NCBI GenBank assembly: GCA_020432595.1
Contig: JAGQGA010000026.1
Coordinates: forward strand, 1-19,876
Direction: 5' to 3'
Length of the DNA: 19,876 nt
Source of the DNA: Anaerolineales bacterium
GTDB taxonomy: Bacteria > Chloroflexota > Anaerolineae > Promineifilales > Promineifilaceae
Both the position numbers and the translations under genes were made by a program. Position 1 is the stretch's first letter. The number at the start of each line of letters is the position of its first letter. A model generated the notes under the pieces. The model saw only the letters and a list, made by a program, of their open reading frames with translations, made no database searches and had not been told where the DNA came from. Below, in pieces: positions 7,404-17,600 of the stretch.

Positions 7404-9029
7404 TCAGAACTCCAAAACATCCCCAAAAGAAACGTCTTGGAATAGCTCAACCAGCCGTCGTTCTTGATCCGTGCAATCAATGGCAATGTCATCTAGGCTG
7501 GGAATAAACACTTCTTGAGCAATGCGACCAAAACGCTTGATCTGCTCCACTGTGAACCCTTGAGCAACCAAATAGGCAATTCCCCACATGCTAAATTCAA
7601 AGCTGGGGATCGGGATCGAATTTTGAATGGTCTTATACATATAAATTGACCAATCGGCCGCTTCCCGCCAACTCATTGTATTATGATGCCAATTATATCC
7701 CCCGCCTTTAAGCCCGATCTCATCGGCTTGGGCATGGATTGGCGTGTGGCGATTATGATAATAAAGCTGAACGGTATAAAAGGTTGGGGCAGTATCCTCG
7801 ATAAAAGCAATCGTGTTTTTGACCGTCTCTTCTGTCTCGCCGGGAAAGCCACAGATTAGAGACGTGTACGTGGCAATGCCGCGCTCATGCAGACCCTGCA
7901 TCCCCCACTTATATCTCTCTGGTTTTGCCATCTTGTTCATCTTCTTGAGCATCTCGGCATCACCTGATTCTACACCCAAAAATACGCCCGTGCAGCCGCT
8001 CTCTGCCATCAAATCTAACGCATGTTCATCCAGATTGGAGCAACGGAGAAAGGAAACCCACTTAAAGCCATACTGCTTGTCAATCATTAGCTGCATAATC
8101 TTCTTGAAGCGGGGGAGCGGCACGTTGAATGTATCATCTGTGAAAACAATCATTTCCGTACCTGCTTTATGAAGGGCATCAAATTCACGCTCAATCGTTT
8201 CCAGGCTGCTCAACACATGTGCCCCTGCTTGCGTTGGATAGTTGCAAAATGAGCAGGCAAAAGGGCAACTCCGCGCTGTTCGCATATAGGTCATTGGTGT
8301 CAACAAATGTGACGCAAAGGTTTCCCAATGAATGCTTGTGTGATCCATGTCGTTTTGCTCTGGTTCACGTGTGCTGCGGTACCATTGCTGGTGCTGTTCA
8401 TCAAAGTAGATCAAGTTTGGCACGTCACGCAGGCTGTCCTGATTCTTTAGCTGGCAAAGTGCCCTACTAAGCGTGGTTTCACCCTGCGAATCATTGACAT
8501 AAATATCCGCCCCAACTTCATGGAAGATGTAGTTTTGTGCTGCCTCGTCGAGGTCTGAGCAAACATTGTAGATATGTGGCCCGCCGACGATGATTTTGGT
8601 TTCTGGGTTGTGCTCACGAATAAATTTGACCACTTCGATAATTGGCATATGGTCAACATAAAATGTGGTTGTAATGGCAACGGCAAGCGGGGATTGAGCC
8701 AAGAGCAGGCTTAGCTGCTCTTTGTCGCGGTTAAAAAAGTTGACAACCTCAACCGTGAACGCCCGGGACTGCAAATAGCTTTGCAGGTAGCAGGCTCCCA
8801 TTGACTGTGTGTTAAAGACGTTTAGCTCAGGGTTATAGCCCGTCGCCTTTTCAACAGCATGGTTGAGCAAATCCATGTAGAGCATTCGCCTGCCGTTAAA
8901 AAGAAGCGAATTGGCCTTTACTTCATGGGCGTTCCCTGTGTACATCCCTTTTTGATGGGCTGAAAACTGACTGTAATCAACGGCGTTATAGCCTATAATG
9001 ATGCAGTCTATTGTGTCTTGTAATGGCAT
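7404..9029 (-). CDS. Radical-SAM enzyme with N-terminal B12-binding-like domain, resembling PhpK-type methyltransferases
   Basis: This is a 541-residue protein. Residues about 5-185 form a Rossmann-like domain as in cobalamin-binding radical-SAM enzymes (IIVGGPHIYN at 147-155, EVGADIYV), but I do not see a DxHxxG cobalamin motif. The radical-SAM core begins near 245 with the 4Fe-4S motif C255-PFA-C259-SF-C262, followed by a TDDTFN strand, FLGVESGD and CGFPGETEE. The opening (CIIIGYNAVDYSQF, then KANSLLFNG) matches, from memory, proteins annotated as PhpK, the P-methyltransferase of phosphinothricin-type peptides. Related proteins occur in NRPS clusters that make no phosphonate, so methylation of an unactivated carbon is the safer expectation. 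It starts the tailoring block 77 nt after the thioesterase-ending NRPS. A TTG at 9041 would add four residues, but GGAG fits the ATG at 9029. Confidence 0.88.
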   Translation of the reverse strand: MPLQDTIDCIIIGYNAVDYSQFSAHQKGMYTGNAHEVKANSLLFNGRRMLYMDLLNHAVEKATGYNPELNVFNTQSMGACYLQSYLQSRAFTVEVVNFFNRDKEQLSLLLAQSPLAVAITTTFYVDHMPIIEVVKFIREHNPETKIIVGGPHIYNVCSDLDEAAQNYIFHEVGADIYVNDSQGETTLSRALCQLKNQDSLRDVPNLIYFDEQHQQWYRSTREPEQNDMDHTSIHWETFASHLLTPMTYMRTARSCPFACSFCNYPTQAGAHVLSSLETIEREFDALHKAGTEMIVFTDDTFNVPLPRFKKIMQLMIDKQYGFKWVSFLRCSNLDEHALDLMAESGCTGVFLGVESGDAEMLKKMNKMAKPERYKWGMQGLHERGIATYTSLICGFPGETEETVKNTIAFIEDTAPTFYTVQLYYHNRHTPIHAQADEIGLKGGGYNWHHNTMSWREAADWSIYMYKTIQNSIPIPSFEFSMWGIAYLVAQGFTVEQIKRFGRIAQEVFIPSLDDIAIDCTDQERRLVELFQDVSFGDVLEF

Positions 9030-9033
9030 GATG

Positions 9034-9039
9034 CTCTCC
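9034..9039 (-). promoter_or_regulatory. Shine-Dalgarno that decides the radical-SAM start
   Basis: GGAGAG precedes the ATG at 9029 by 4 nt (6 nt from its GGAG core). It overlaps the first codons of the longer TTG-started frame (TTG GAG AGC), so the ATG is preferred over the TTG at 9041. Confidence 0.75.
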
Positions 9040-9065
9040 AATTATTGTTGCTAAAAATCCGACAA

Positions 9066-9095
9066 ATATTATTAAATTGCCTATATTTGGGTAAA
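9066..9095 (-). promoter_or_regulatory. Possible internal promoter before the tailoring block
   Basis: The 77-nt gap between the thioesterase-ending NRPS and the radical-SAM gene is strikingly AT-rich against its surroundings. It holds TTTACC (9090-9095) and TAATAT (9066-9071) separated by 18 nt, a weak sigma-70-like pair. It could let the tailoring genes and the second NRPS be transcribed separately. AT-rich gaps throw up such pairs by chance, so this is only a candidate. Confidence 0.25.
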
Positions 9096-9106
9096 AACAA
9101 ACTCAC

Positions 9107-12100
9107 CTAACGCTTTTCGAGCAAGGCGTAAGCTGGTTGCAACTGTTCCTCAAGCGCGGTTGCCAGTTTTTCAACGTGTTCGGGGTTCAGCAGTGTATGA
9201 TGTGTGCCTGGCACGGTCACATGTTCTACGGTATCGGATACGAGTGTTTGCCAGCGTTCGATGCCTTTAACGGCCGTTTTCGACCCCTCAGCCGCATAGA
9301 CCACAATCGAGCCGTCGTATGGCTTAAGCTGATACGCATGGAAGATTTCCATGTGGTTGAAATAGGTGTGGAAGATGCGCTCAACTTGGGCTGGCTCAAA
9401 GGGAAAGGTATACCCTTCCGCTGCGAGCAAACGGCACAATGCCGCAATCGGGGTCTCATTGTGCTGTTCCAGTGCCTGCCGCCCCAGCGCGACTAGCTGT
9501 TTGTAAGCAACGGCACGGTTAAGACCCAAGCTATCCGTAAAATGGGCAAGCAGGTATGCACTCACCGTTCCGTTTGGATTAGGCGCGTTGCTGTCTGGAT
9601 ATTCGTCCAAAATACCCAACAGGGACACGTTCTCGCCGTTGGCCTGAAGCTGTTGGGCAATCTCATAAGCCACACGGCCACCAAACGACCAGCCTAAGAG
9701 ATTGTAAGGCCCTGCTGGCTGTATCTTTTTCATCGCCCGAATCGTATCCGCCGCTAGGGCTTCAATCGAACCGAACGGCGGTAGCTCGTCATAGATGCCA
9801 CGCGCTTGCAGGGCATAGATCGGCTGTTTGCGGCTCAAATAGGGGATTAAATTCCCAAATTGGCTGATTGTTCCCGTGATGGGATAGAAGCAGAAGAGTG
9901 GTGGGCGCGCCCCTTCTCCTTGCAGTGTCACAAACCAAGAGTCGCTATCCGCCTGTTCGCGGCGAATGGTGGCCGTGTCGTCGTTCACGGCTTCAACAAT
10001 CAATGAACGCAGCCGCTGTGAAAAGTTTTCTAGCAGCCATTCGGCCGTTTCACGTCGTAATTGGGGGCTAACAGTCCAGGCAATTCGTAGCTGACCTTTC
10101 GCAACGGATGCGTTACTGTCTAGCACGGTGTCACGTTGGAAGTTGGGCGATATGGCCTGCCCCGCAAACTCTGGCGCCAATTCAAAGAAATGATGATCAA
10201 ACCGATCTACCTGACCGAAATAATTATAAATCACGGGTGCGGTCGGAAGGTTGGCAAAGGCTGCCCGAATGTTGTCATCTGGATGCAAATAGCTTAGTGC
10301 GCCAAAGCTGATGCCGCCATCGGTCACGCGCTGCATTTGCTGCAACGTGTTTTGGATGCGCGAAACGGCCGTTCCCGCCACCCGTGGCATCGTGACAGGA
10401 TAGGCAGACGTGAACCACCCCACCGTGCGATTAAGGTTCACCGTATCAAAAAGCTGCTGCCGACCATGACTCTCAAATTTCACCCGCAAGCCATCGTTAC
10501 CCGACCAATCGGCCAGCGTTTCGGTGAGGGCGGTGAGGACAACTGCGTCGAGCGTTACATCATAACGGTCTGGCAAAGTACGCAGGAGGTGGTCGGTCTC
10601 GGCTTGAGACAAAGCGAACTGTAGACGGTGGCTTGTCCCCAGCGTGTTCACCGCCTGTGGCTCATCGAGCGGCAGCGGCAACGCTGTACACTCACTCAAC
10701 CAATCGTTTAGCTTGGCATCAAAATGCCCTTGTGCCGTCGCTGTCTGTAAGGTCTCGCCCCAATCACGATAGCTGCTGGTTTTGGGAGCCAGTTGTCCGC
10801 CACTCAACAGCGTGATCAAATCTTCGAGCAAAATGCGCCACGAAACGCCATCTACCGCCAGGTGATGCACAACGAGCAGGAGCCGCTCTTCCGTACCCCC
10901 ATGAAAATAGACCACCCGCAGCAAATCGCCTGTACAAGGATTGAGACTCACCTGTGTCTTGGCACAAATCGCTTTGATATGAGTCGTTCGTTCGGCAACA
11001 GCGACCGCACGCAGATCAACCAGTTCAAGCGGTATCGCCTCCGTTGGCTCAAGGTATGTTTGCTGCCAGCCCGACTCGCTTTGCGTGTATTGGAAGCGTA
11101 ACGCATCGTGATGATGCAGTAGTTTGCTAACGGCCGTTTCTAGCATTGCCGGTTGCAGCGGCTTTTTCAGCCGCAATAGTGCCGACTGATTAAAGTGATG
11201 GAGATCGGGCTGTTTGGCATCAAAGTACCACTGCTCAATGGGCAGGAGCGGGGCGTTGCCACGCTGTGGTTCTTGTGAGGCAACGACTTGTGAGGTGGCG
11301 TCGTCACAACGCTGTTCGATCACGTTAGCCAAGCTGGCAATGGTCGGGTGCTGGAACAGCTCTTTTGTCGTCAGTTTATACCCCTGCTGCATCAGGCGGC
11401 CAACCACTTGGATACTGAGAATCGAATCGCCACCCATGCGGAAGAAGTTTTCGTGAATCCCCATCTCTGGAACATGCAGAACTTCGGTAAAGACCTGTGC
11501 CAACGCTGTTTCAAGCGGGTTGCGGGGGGCAACAAATTCATCCTGCGCACCAGCAAAATCTGGGGCGGGGAGTGCGCTGCGATTGAGTTTGCCGCTGACC
11601 GTAAGCGGCATCGCCTCAAGCTGCACAAAGGTCGCGGGAATCATGTAGTCGGGCAGATGTTGGCCTAGATAGTGCGCCAGCAGTTCGGCAATGGCTGGCG
11701 TCTCTTCGGCCAAGTCAGCGACAACGTAGGCCACCAACCGCTTGTCTCCGGGATTATCTTCGCGCAGCAAGACCACTGCCTCGCTGACGGCCGGATGTGC
11801 CAGCAGCGCATTCTCGATTTCACCCAGCTCGATTCGGAAACCGTGCAGCTTGACTTGGAAGTCGGCGCGGCCCATAAATTCGATATTGGGCGAGCCATCG
11901 GCGTTTGGTCGCCAGCGGCATAAGTCACCTGTCTTGTAGAGTCGGCCAAAACGAGGGTGCTCGATAAAGCGTTCGGCGGTTAAATTCGGCCGATTGCGAT
12001 AGCCACGCGCCACCCCTAACCCACCTGTATACAATTCGCCCGGAACACCGACGGGTGACAGCTCTAACGCATCATCCAAAATATAGACCTGCGTATTGGC

Positions 12101-14650
12101 AATCGGCACGCCAATCGGAACGGAACCCTGTACGCTGGCGGGATCGGTGAGCGGCGTTGTCGTGGTAAAGGTTGTGTTTTCAGTGGGGCCATAGCAGGCG
12201 ATGTACGTTGTTTGCGGGTACAGCGCCTCGATAGCCCGCCGCACGTGCTGGGTTGAAGTCACCTCACCCCCAACGAGAAGCTGCTTAATCGGCCGTAACC
12301 CGTCCAGATTGTAGTCAACCATTTGGTGGAACAGGGCGGTTGTCAGGAACATTGTCGAGATGTTGTGCTCCTTAATCACGTCCGCCAGCCGCTGCAAATC
12401 TATTTCAAGTTCGGGATAAAGGACGAGCGTTGCCCCGTTGCAAAGACTACCCCAAATCTCGAACGTCGCCGCATCAAACGAGGGGGAAGCCAGCTGCAAG
12501 AAGGTTTGTGAAGCATCAAGCTGGGCATAGTTTGTCTGTCTGACAAGCCGCTGCACGTTGTGGTGCAAAATCTCGATCCCTTTGGGCTGTCCCGTCGAAC
12601 CTGACGTGTACATGAGGTAGAGCAAGTCGTCACCCCCCACCGCAACAGCCAGATTTGTGTCTGGGTAGGTGCTTACATCAATGTTATGGATGTTCACGAG
12701 CGGCACCGTCGTAGGCAGATTTTCGCTTAGCTCATCTTCCGTCAGAATTAGCACCAGCCCCGTGTCATCGCTCATAAACGCCAAGCGTTCGGGCGGATAG
12801 GCTGGGTCAAGCGGCACGTAAGCCCCCCCAGCTTTGATGATTGCCAAGGTCGCTACGATCAGATCGAAGTCGCGTTTTAAACAGATGCCAACGGCCGTTC
12901 CTACGCCAACGCCAGCTTGCTGTAGGTGATGCGCTAGTTGATTGGAACGGCCGTTTAGCTCACGATAAGTCAGTTGCTCTTTGTCGAGAACCAGAGCAAC
13001 GGCATCGGGCGTGCGCTCCACCTGCGCTTCAAAAAGCGCGTGGATTGGCTGAGGCTCACCGAGATTTACGGCCGTTTTGTTCCATTCCTCAACGATCTGC
13101 TGTTCTTCAGTCGCTGTCAACATCGGCAAATTGAGAACAGGGTGATCAGGGTGGGCGATAATCGAGCGCAGCAACGCCGCATAATGCTCAACCATGCGAG
13201 CCATCGTTGATTCGTCAAACAGGTCCGTGTTATATTCAAAATACCCAAAAACGTCGTTGGGCGTGTGGCGCAGATCGAGGCTGAAATCGAATTTGGCAAC
13301 GGCGAGATCGGCCGATTTCGCCGTTACCTCAAGTCCCGGCCAATCAATCGAGCCGCCGCCGCCGCTTTGCATACTAAACGTCGTTTGAAAGAGCGGATTG
13401 TAGCTGGTGTTGCGCTCAATCTGTAGTGCGTTGAGCATCTGATCAAACGAGACATCTTGATGATCATGCGCAGCCAACATATCTTGACGTACCTGTTCAA
13501 GTAACCGTGTGAAGGGTGGGTTGCTGTCGAGCTGTGTACGCAGTGCCAATATGTTGACAAAGAAACCAATCACCCCCTCAATCTCTGTGCGGGTACGACC
13601 TGCCAGCCCCGTGCCAACGACAATATCCGTTTGCCCACTGTAACGGGCTAACAGGACATAGTACGCGGCAAGCATCACCATAAACATCGTCACCTGATGC
13701 TTTTGGGATAACTGTTCCAACCGATTTGTAATGTCCCTGTCTAGGGTAAACGGATAGATCGCCCCATGGTGACTTTGGACGGGTGGGCGCGGCCGATCTG
13801 TCGGCATTTCGAGCAAAGCCGGCGGAGGTGATGTACCTGCGAGTTTGCGCTTCCAAAAAGACAGGTGATGCTCCAGCCGCTCATCGCGCAAATATTGCCG
13901 TTGCCAACTGGCATAGTCAGCGTATTGAATTGGGAGACCACGCAGTGTCGGCGTTTCTCCGCCTGCATAAGCCCTATAAGCCTGTGCCAATTCGGAGCGG
14001 AAGATGCCTATAGACCACCCATCACTGATAATGTGGTGCATCGCAATCACTAACCAATGGTCGGTTGGCGAAATCTGCAATAGCTGCACGCGCAAAAGCG
14101 GCCCATTGCTCAAATCAAACGGTTCAGATGCAATGGTGTGGGTGTGCAGTTGGGCTTCCTCAGCATTTGCAACAGCGTGTATTGGTAGCCTAAAGGGGGA
14201 TGCGTCATGAACAACCTGGACAGGTTCGTTGCCTCGCAAACCAAACGTCGTGCGCAGCGTTTCATGACGCTCAATCAGACAGCCAACAGCCCGCTCCAAT
14301 GCAGCCACGTCCAGCTCTCCTGCAAAATGGAGGGTGGATTGCAGATTGTACGCTGTGCTATCTGGGTCAAGTTGGCTAAATGTCCAGAGCCGCTGTTGGG
14401 CAAAAGAGAGCGGCGCCGGGCCGCCCGCCTGCCGGGGCCGGATCACTTCGGAAACTGCTTGCGGAGCCTGCTGTAGCTGCGTCAGATAGTCAATAATCTC
14501 CGGCTTGTGGTTCTGAATCTGCTGACGCAGTGCCATTGGCAACCGCTTTGTCTGACCATGAAGCCGCAATTTGTCCCCAGCAACCGACATTGATATGCCG
14601 ATTTGATTTAACTCAATGAGTATTTTTTCTGTTACGAGTGCCTGCTGCAT
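9107..14650 (-). CDS. NRPS, TubC docking-C-A-T-E-TE, terminating module
   Basis: This is a 1847-residue NRPS. A TubC-type N-terminal docking domain (about 1-58, with GDKLRLHGQTKRL and LRQQIQNHKPEI) is followed by a C domain of the L-accepting type (LSFAQQRLW, HHIISDG at 205-211). The A domain (about 530-1020; YTSGSTGQPKG, D726) has code DAFFLGCTFK, which fits a branched aliphatic residue such as Ile or Val. The T domain ends GGDSI (Ser1076), the form expected before an E domain. The epimerisation domain (about 1105-1575) has HHLAVDG from 1262, ESHGR, RTVGWFTS and YNYFGQ. The thioesterase has GWSFGG (Ser1655), Asp in GILDEYP and His in GTHHTLLNP. It should add one residue, invert it to D and release the chain. 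The start lies 2 nt after the preceding stop with a strong Shine-Dalgarno. An E domain directly before a TE is uncommon. Confidence 0.96.
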   Translation of the reverse strand: MQQALVTEKILIELNQIGISMSVAGDKLRLHGQTKRLPMALRQQIQNHKPEIIDYLTQLQQAPQAVSEVIRPRQAGGPAPLSFAQQRLWTFSQLDPDSTAYNLQSTLHFAGELDVAALERAVGCLIERHETLRTTFGLRGNEPVQVVHDASPFRLPIHAVANAEEAQLHTHTIASEPFDLSNGPLLRVQLLQISPTDHWLVIAMHHIISDGWSIGIFRSELAQAYRAYAGGETPTLRGLPIQYADYASWQRQYLRDERLEHHLSFWKRKLAGTSPPPALLEMPTDRPRPPVQSHHGAIYPFTLDRDITNRLEQLSQKHQVTMFMVMLAAYYVLLARYSGQTDIVVGTGLAGRTRTEIEGVIGFFVNILALRTQLDSNPPFTRLLEQVRQDMLAAHDHQDVSFDQMLNALQIERNTSYNPLFQTTFSMQSGGGGSIDWPGLEVTAKSADLAVAKFDFSLDLRHTPNDVFGYFEYNTDLFDESTMARMVEHYAALLRSIIAHPDHPVLNLPMLTATEEQQIVEEWNKTAVNLGEPQPIHALFEAQVERTPDAVALVLDKEQLTYRELNGRSNQLAHHLQQAGVGVGTAVGICLKRDFDLIVATLAIIKAGGAYVPLDPAYPPERLAFMSDDTGLVLILTEDELSENLPTTVPLVNIHNIDVSTYPDTNLAVAVGGDDLLYLMYTSGSTGQPKGIEILHHNVQRLVRQTNYAQLDASQTFLQLASPSFDAATFEIWGSLCNGATLVLYPELEIDLQRLADVIKEHNISTMFLTTALFHQMVDYNLDGLRPIKQLLVGGEVTSTQHVRRAIEALYPQTTYIACYGPTENTTFTTTTPLTDPASVQGSVPIGVPIANTQVYILDDALELSPVGVPGELYTGGLGVARGYRNRPNLTAERFIEHPRFGRLYKTGDLCRWRPNADGSPNIEFMGRADFQVKLHGFRIELGEIENALLAHPAVSEAVVLLREDNPGDKRLVAYVVADLAEETPAIAELLAHYLGQHLPDYMIPATFVQLEAMPLTVSGKLNRSALPAPDFAGAQDEFVAPRNPLETALAQVFTEVLHVPEMGIHENFFRMGGDSILSIQVVGRLMQQGYKLTTKELFQHPTIASLANVIEQRCDDATSQVVASQEPQRGNAPLLPIEQWYFDAKQPDLHHFNQSALLRLKKPLQPAMLETAVSKLLHHHDALRFQYTQSESGWQQTYLEPTEAIPLELVDLRAVAVAERTTHIKAICAKTQVSLNPCTGDLLRVVYFHGGTEERLLLVVHHLAVDGVSWRILLEDLITLLSGGQLAPKTSSYRDWGETLQTATAQGHFDAKLNDWLSECTALPLPLDEPQAVNTLGTSHRLQFALSQAETDHLLRTLPDRYDVTLDAVVLTALTETLADWSGNDGLRVKFESHGRQQLFDTVNLNRTVGWFTSAYPVTMPRVAGTAVSRIQNTLQQMQRVTDGGISFGALSYLHPDDNIRAAFANLPTAPVIYNYFGQVDRFDHHFFELAPEFAGQAISPNFQRDTVLDSNASVAKGQLRIAWTVSPQLRRETAEWLLENFSQRLRSLIVEAVNDDTATIRREQADSDSWFVTLQGEGARPPLFCFYPITGTISQFGNLIPYLSRKQPIYALQARGIYDELPPFGSIEALAADTIRAMKKIQPAGPYNLLGWSFGGRVAYEIAQQLQANGENVSLLGILDEYPDSNAPNPNGTVSAYLLAHFTDSLGLNRAVAYKQLVALGRQALEQHNETPIAALCRLLAAEGYTFPFEPAQVERIFHTYFNHMEIFHAYQLKPYDGSIVVYAAEGSKTAVKGIERWQTLVSDTVEHVTVPGTHHTLLNPEHVEKLATALEEQLQPAYALLEKR

Positions 14651-14652
14651 AA

Positions 14653-17600
14653 CTAAATCTCCTCAAACGCCTCATCTACGCTTTGTGAATTGGCCTGTAG
14701 CATCGCTGTGAAGCTGGCTAAAGTTTCCAGCGTCCGATATTGAAAGATTGATGCCATCGGAATGTTCACCATCATTTGGGCTCGAATACGCGAGATAACC
14801 TGAGCCGCCAAAAGTGAGTGACCACCTAGCACGAAAAAGTCGTCACACACGCCCACCTGCTCTACCCGCAACACGTCTCGCCAAATAGCCGCGATTTGTT
14901 GTTCGGTTTCTGTGCGCGGGGCTACAAATTCAGCTTGGGCATCAGCATAAACAGGGGCTGGTAACGCTTGGCGGTTCAACTTGCCGTTGGGTGTTAGCGG
15001 GAAGCTATCCAGTAGCACAAATGCCGAGGGCAGCATGTACTCTGGCAGACGTTGCAATAGCTGTCGGCGCAGTAAGTCAATCTCGGCATCGCCAACAAAA
15101 TAGGCAACCAGCCACTTGTCCTCGTTTTCTTCTCGTACCACAACGGCCGTTTGCTGTACGCCGTCTTGTGCTATCAGCACGTTTTCTATCTCGCCTAGCT
15201 CGATGCGGAAGCCGCGTATCTTGACTTGGAAGTCAGTTCGGCCGATATACTCAACATTGCCATCAGGTAGCCAGCGGCACAGGTCGCCTGTTTTGTAGAG
15301 CCGTCCAAATTTTGGATGGATGATGAAGCGAACGGCCGTTAATTCAGGCCGATTGAGATAGCCTCGTGCCAACTGCGCCCCACCAATATACAGTTCACCC
15401 ACAACGCCGATTGGCACAGGCTGCAAACCGTCATTCAGGATGTAAATTTGCGTGTTGGCGATGGGACGGCCGATTTTGATCCATTCATCATCATCCTCTG
15501 GCGCAACCGTGTGAACCACGCAACCCACCGTTGCCTCAGTCGGTCCGTATTCGTTAATAAGGCGCGTTTCGGGCGCAAGCTGTCGCCATGGCGCAACAAT
15601 CGACTCGTGCAGCGCCTCCCCGCCGATAATCAAACGGTTCGTGCGCCCTGCAAATTGGTCTGATTCAAGCTGATGGTTGATTAACTGTAGATGTGCGGGA
15701 GTCAGCTTGATAAAGCTCAGGTCTGACAGTTGGTCAATGCGATCCAACAGCACATTAACTGTGTCGCTCTCTGGCAGAATTGTCAACGAGTTGCCTGCCA
15801 GCAGCGGACTCCAAATGCTGGTCACGGTTAGGTCGAAGGCCAGCGGGGAATGAAGAATTGAGCCTGAACCTTGATCAGGGCCATACGTTGCCAGCGACCA
15901 CTGCAAATAATTGAAGACCGCCCGATGCTCAATACCAACCCCTTTAGGGCGACCTGTTGAGCCCGATGTGTAGATGACGTAAGCGAGCGAATCGGCCGAT
16001 TGGAAACGCTGCGGATTGCCGACCGATGATTCCTCTGCCTCAAACTGATCGACCGCAATCAGATATTTGACGTCAACAGCCAAATCAAGGTGTGACTGTG
16101 TTAGAACAATCAATGCGGCACTGTCAGTCAGCATATATTGAATGCGCTCAGTCGGATAAGCTGGGTCAACTGGCACATACGCCCCACCCGCCTTCAACAC
16201 CGCCAGCAGGCTGACGACCATCTCAATCGACCGCTCCATCGCCACCGCTACAAGCGTGTCGGCTTGTACGCCTAAGCTAATCAGGTGATGAGCCACCTGA
16301 TTAGCACGGCGATTGAGTTGTGCATAATTCATATGTTGATTGCCATGAACGATAGCGGTCGCGTTCGGCATTTTGGCAGCCTGCTGCTCAAAAAGCGCAT
16401 GAATCGTCTGTGGTTCGCCAAAATCTACGGCCGTATCGTTCCATGTATGCACAAGCTGGTGGTATTCAGCGTCCGTGAGCATGGGCAGTTGCAGCACGGA
16501 TTGGTCAGGGTTTGACACAATGCCCATCAGGAGCTGCTGCCAGTGGGTGAGCATACGGGAGATCGTGTGGGCATCGTAACGCATTGTATCGTAGCTCAAT
16601 GCGAGCGTGGCTTTGCCTCCCGATGCACCCAGCATTGCAAATGCCACCAGCGGATATCCCGTGTCTCCGGGTTCGATCCGGTCGGAGCGCAGCTCAATGT
16701 TGTTGGCAGTGATCTTCGGGGTTTGGGGTGTGTTTTGGAACAGGAATAAACTGTGGAATAAGCGAGTTCCCGCCGGCACCTCACTCAGTTGTTGTACATC
16801 CATCAGCGGGGTATATTCGCGTTGTTGTAGTTCAACTTGGGTATGAGTCACTTGCTGGAGCAAAGCTGAACCCGTTAGCTCCGCATCCAGTTTCACTCGG
16901 AATGGCAAGGTGTTGATGAATAATCCAAGTATTGATTCAATCTCATTGATAGGCGCGGTACGGCCTGATGTTACCATGCCAAAGACCACATCAGATTCAC
17001 GAACATACCGTGCCAGTAATACAGCCCATGCTGCTTGAAACAAGATATTGACGGTTAGACCTTGTGTACGGGCAAAAGTCATGATTTGTTCGGTTTCTTC
17101 GGCCGAAAAAGAGCGCGTGCTGGTGATAAGCTTGCCTTGCTCTTGCGGCGATGTCGCCGCAGCAGGTAGCGGTGTGGCGGCGTAAAACTCACTTAGATAC
17201 GCTTGCCAAAATGGCTTATCGCCTGATTGCTGGCGCAGATATTGGATATAGGCCTGATAGGGTGCGGCGGGCGGCAGTTGTTGGCCTGCATAAACGCGCC
17301 GGACCTCTGACCAAAACAAATTAACAGACCAGCGATCCATCACGATATGGTGGAACGTAAAGAGCAAATCATGCCCCCCGTCGCGCTCAATCACTGTTAA
17401 ACGGCATAAGGGTGCTTGTGAAAGATCAAAATCAGTGTAGCGATCTTCTTCAACCAGCGCCGAGAGTTGGGATTGATGAGTATCTGGCGGCAGATCTCGC
17501 CAATCTAACACGGTGACAGGCAGGTGTGTATGTTCATAGACAACCTGTACCGCATCATTGCCTTCCTCGGCCAAAAACGCCGCTCTTAGGCTGTCGTGTC

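Noticed and set aside
7404..9029. Calling a phosphonate/phosphinothricin pathway from the PhpK-like enzyme
   Set aside because: No PEP mutase, phosphonopyruvate decarboxylase or related gene is in the window, so the pathway call is not supported; only the enzyme family is.
13578..14476. Several 60-92 codon frames on both strands inside the third NRPS
   Set aside because: They are out-of-frame shadows of the C domain, with no spacing, Shine-Dalgarno or motif support.
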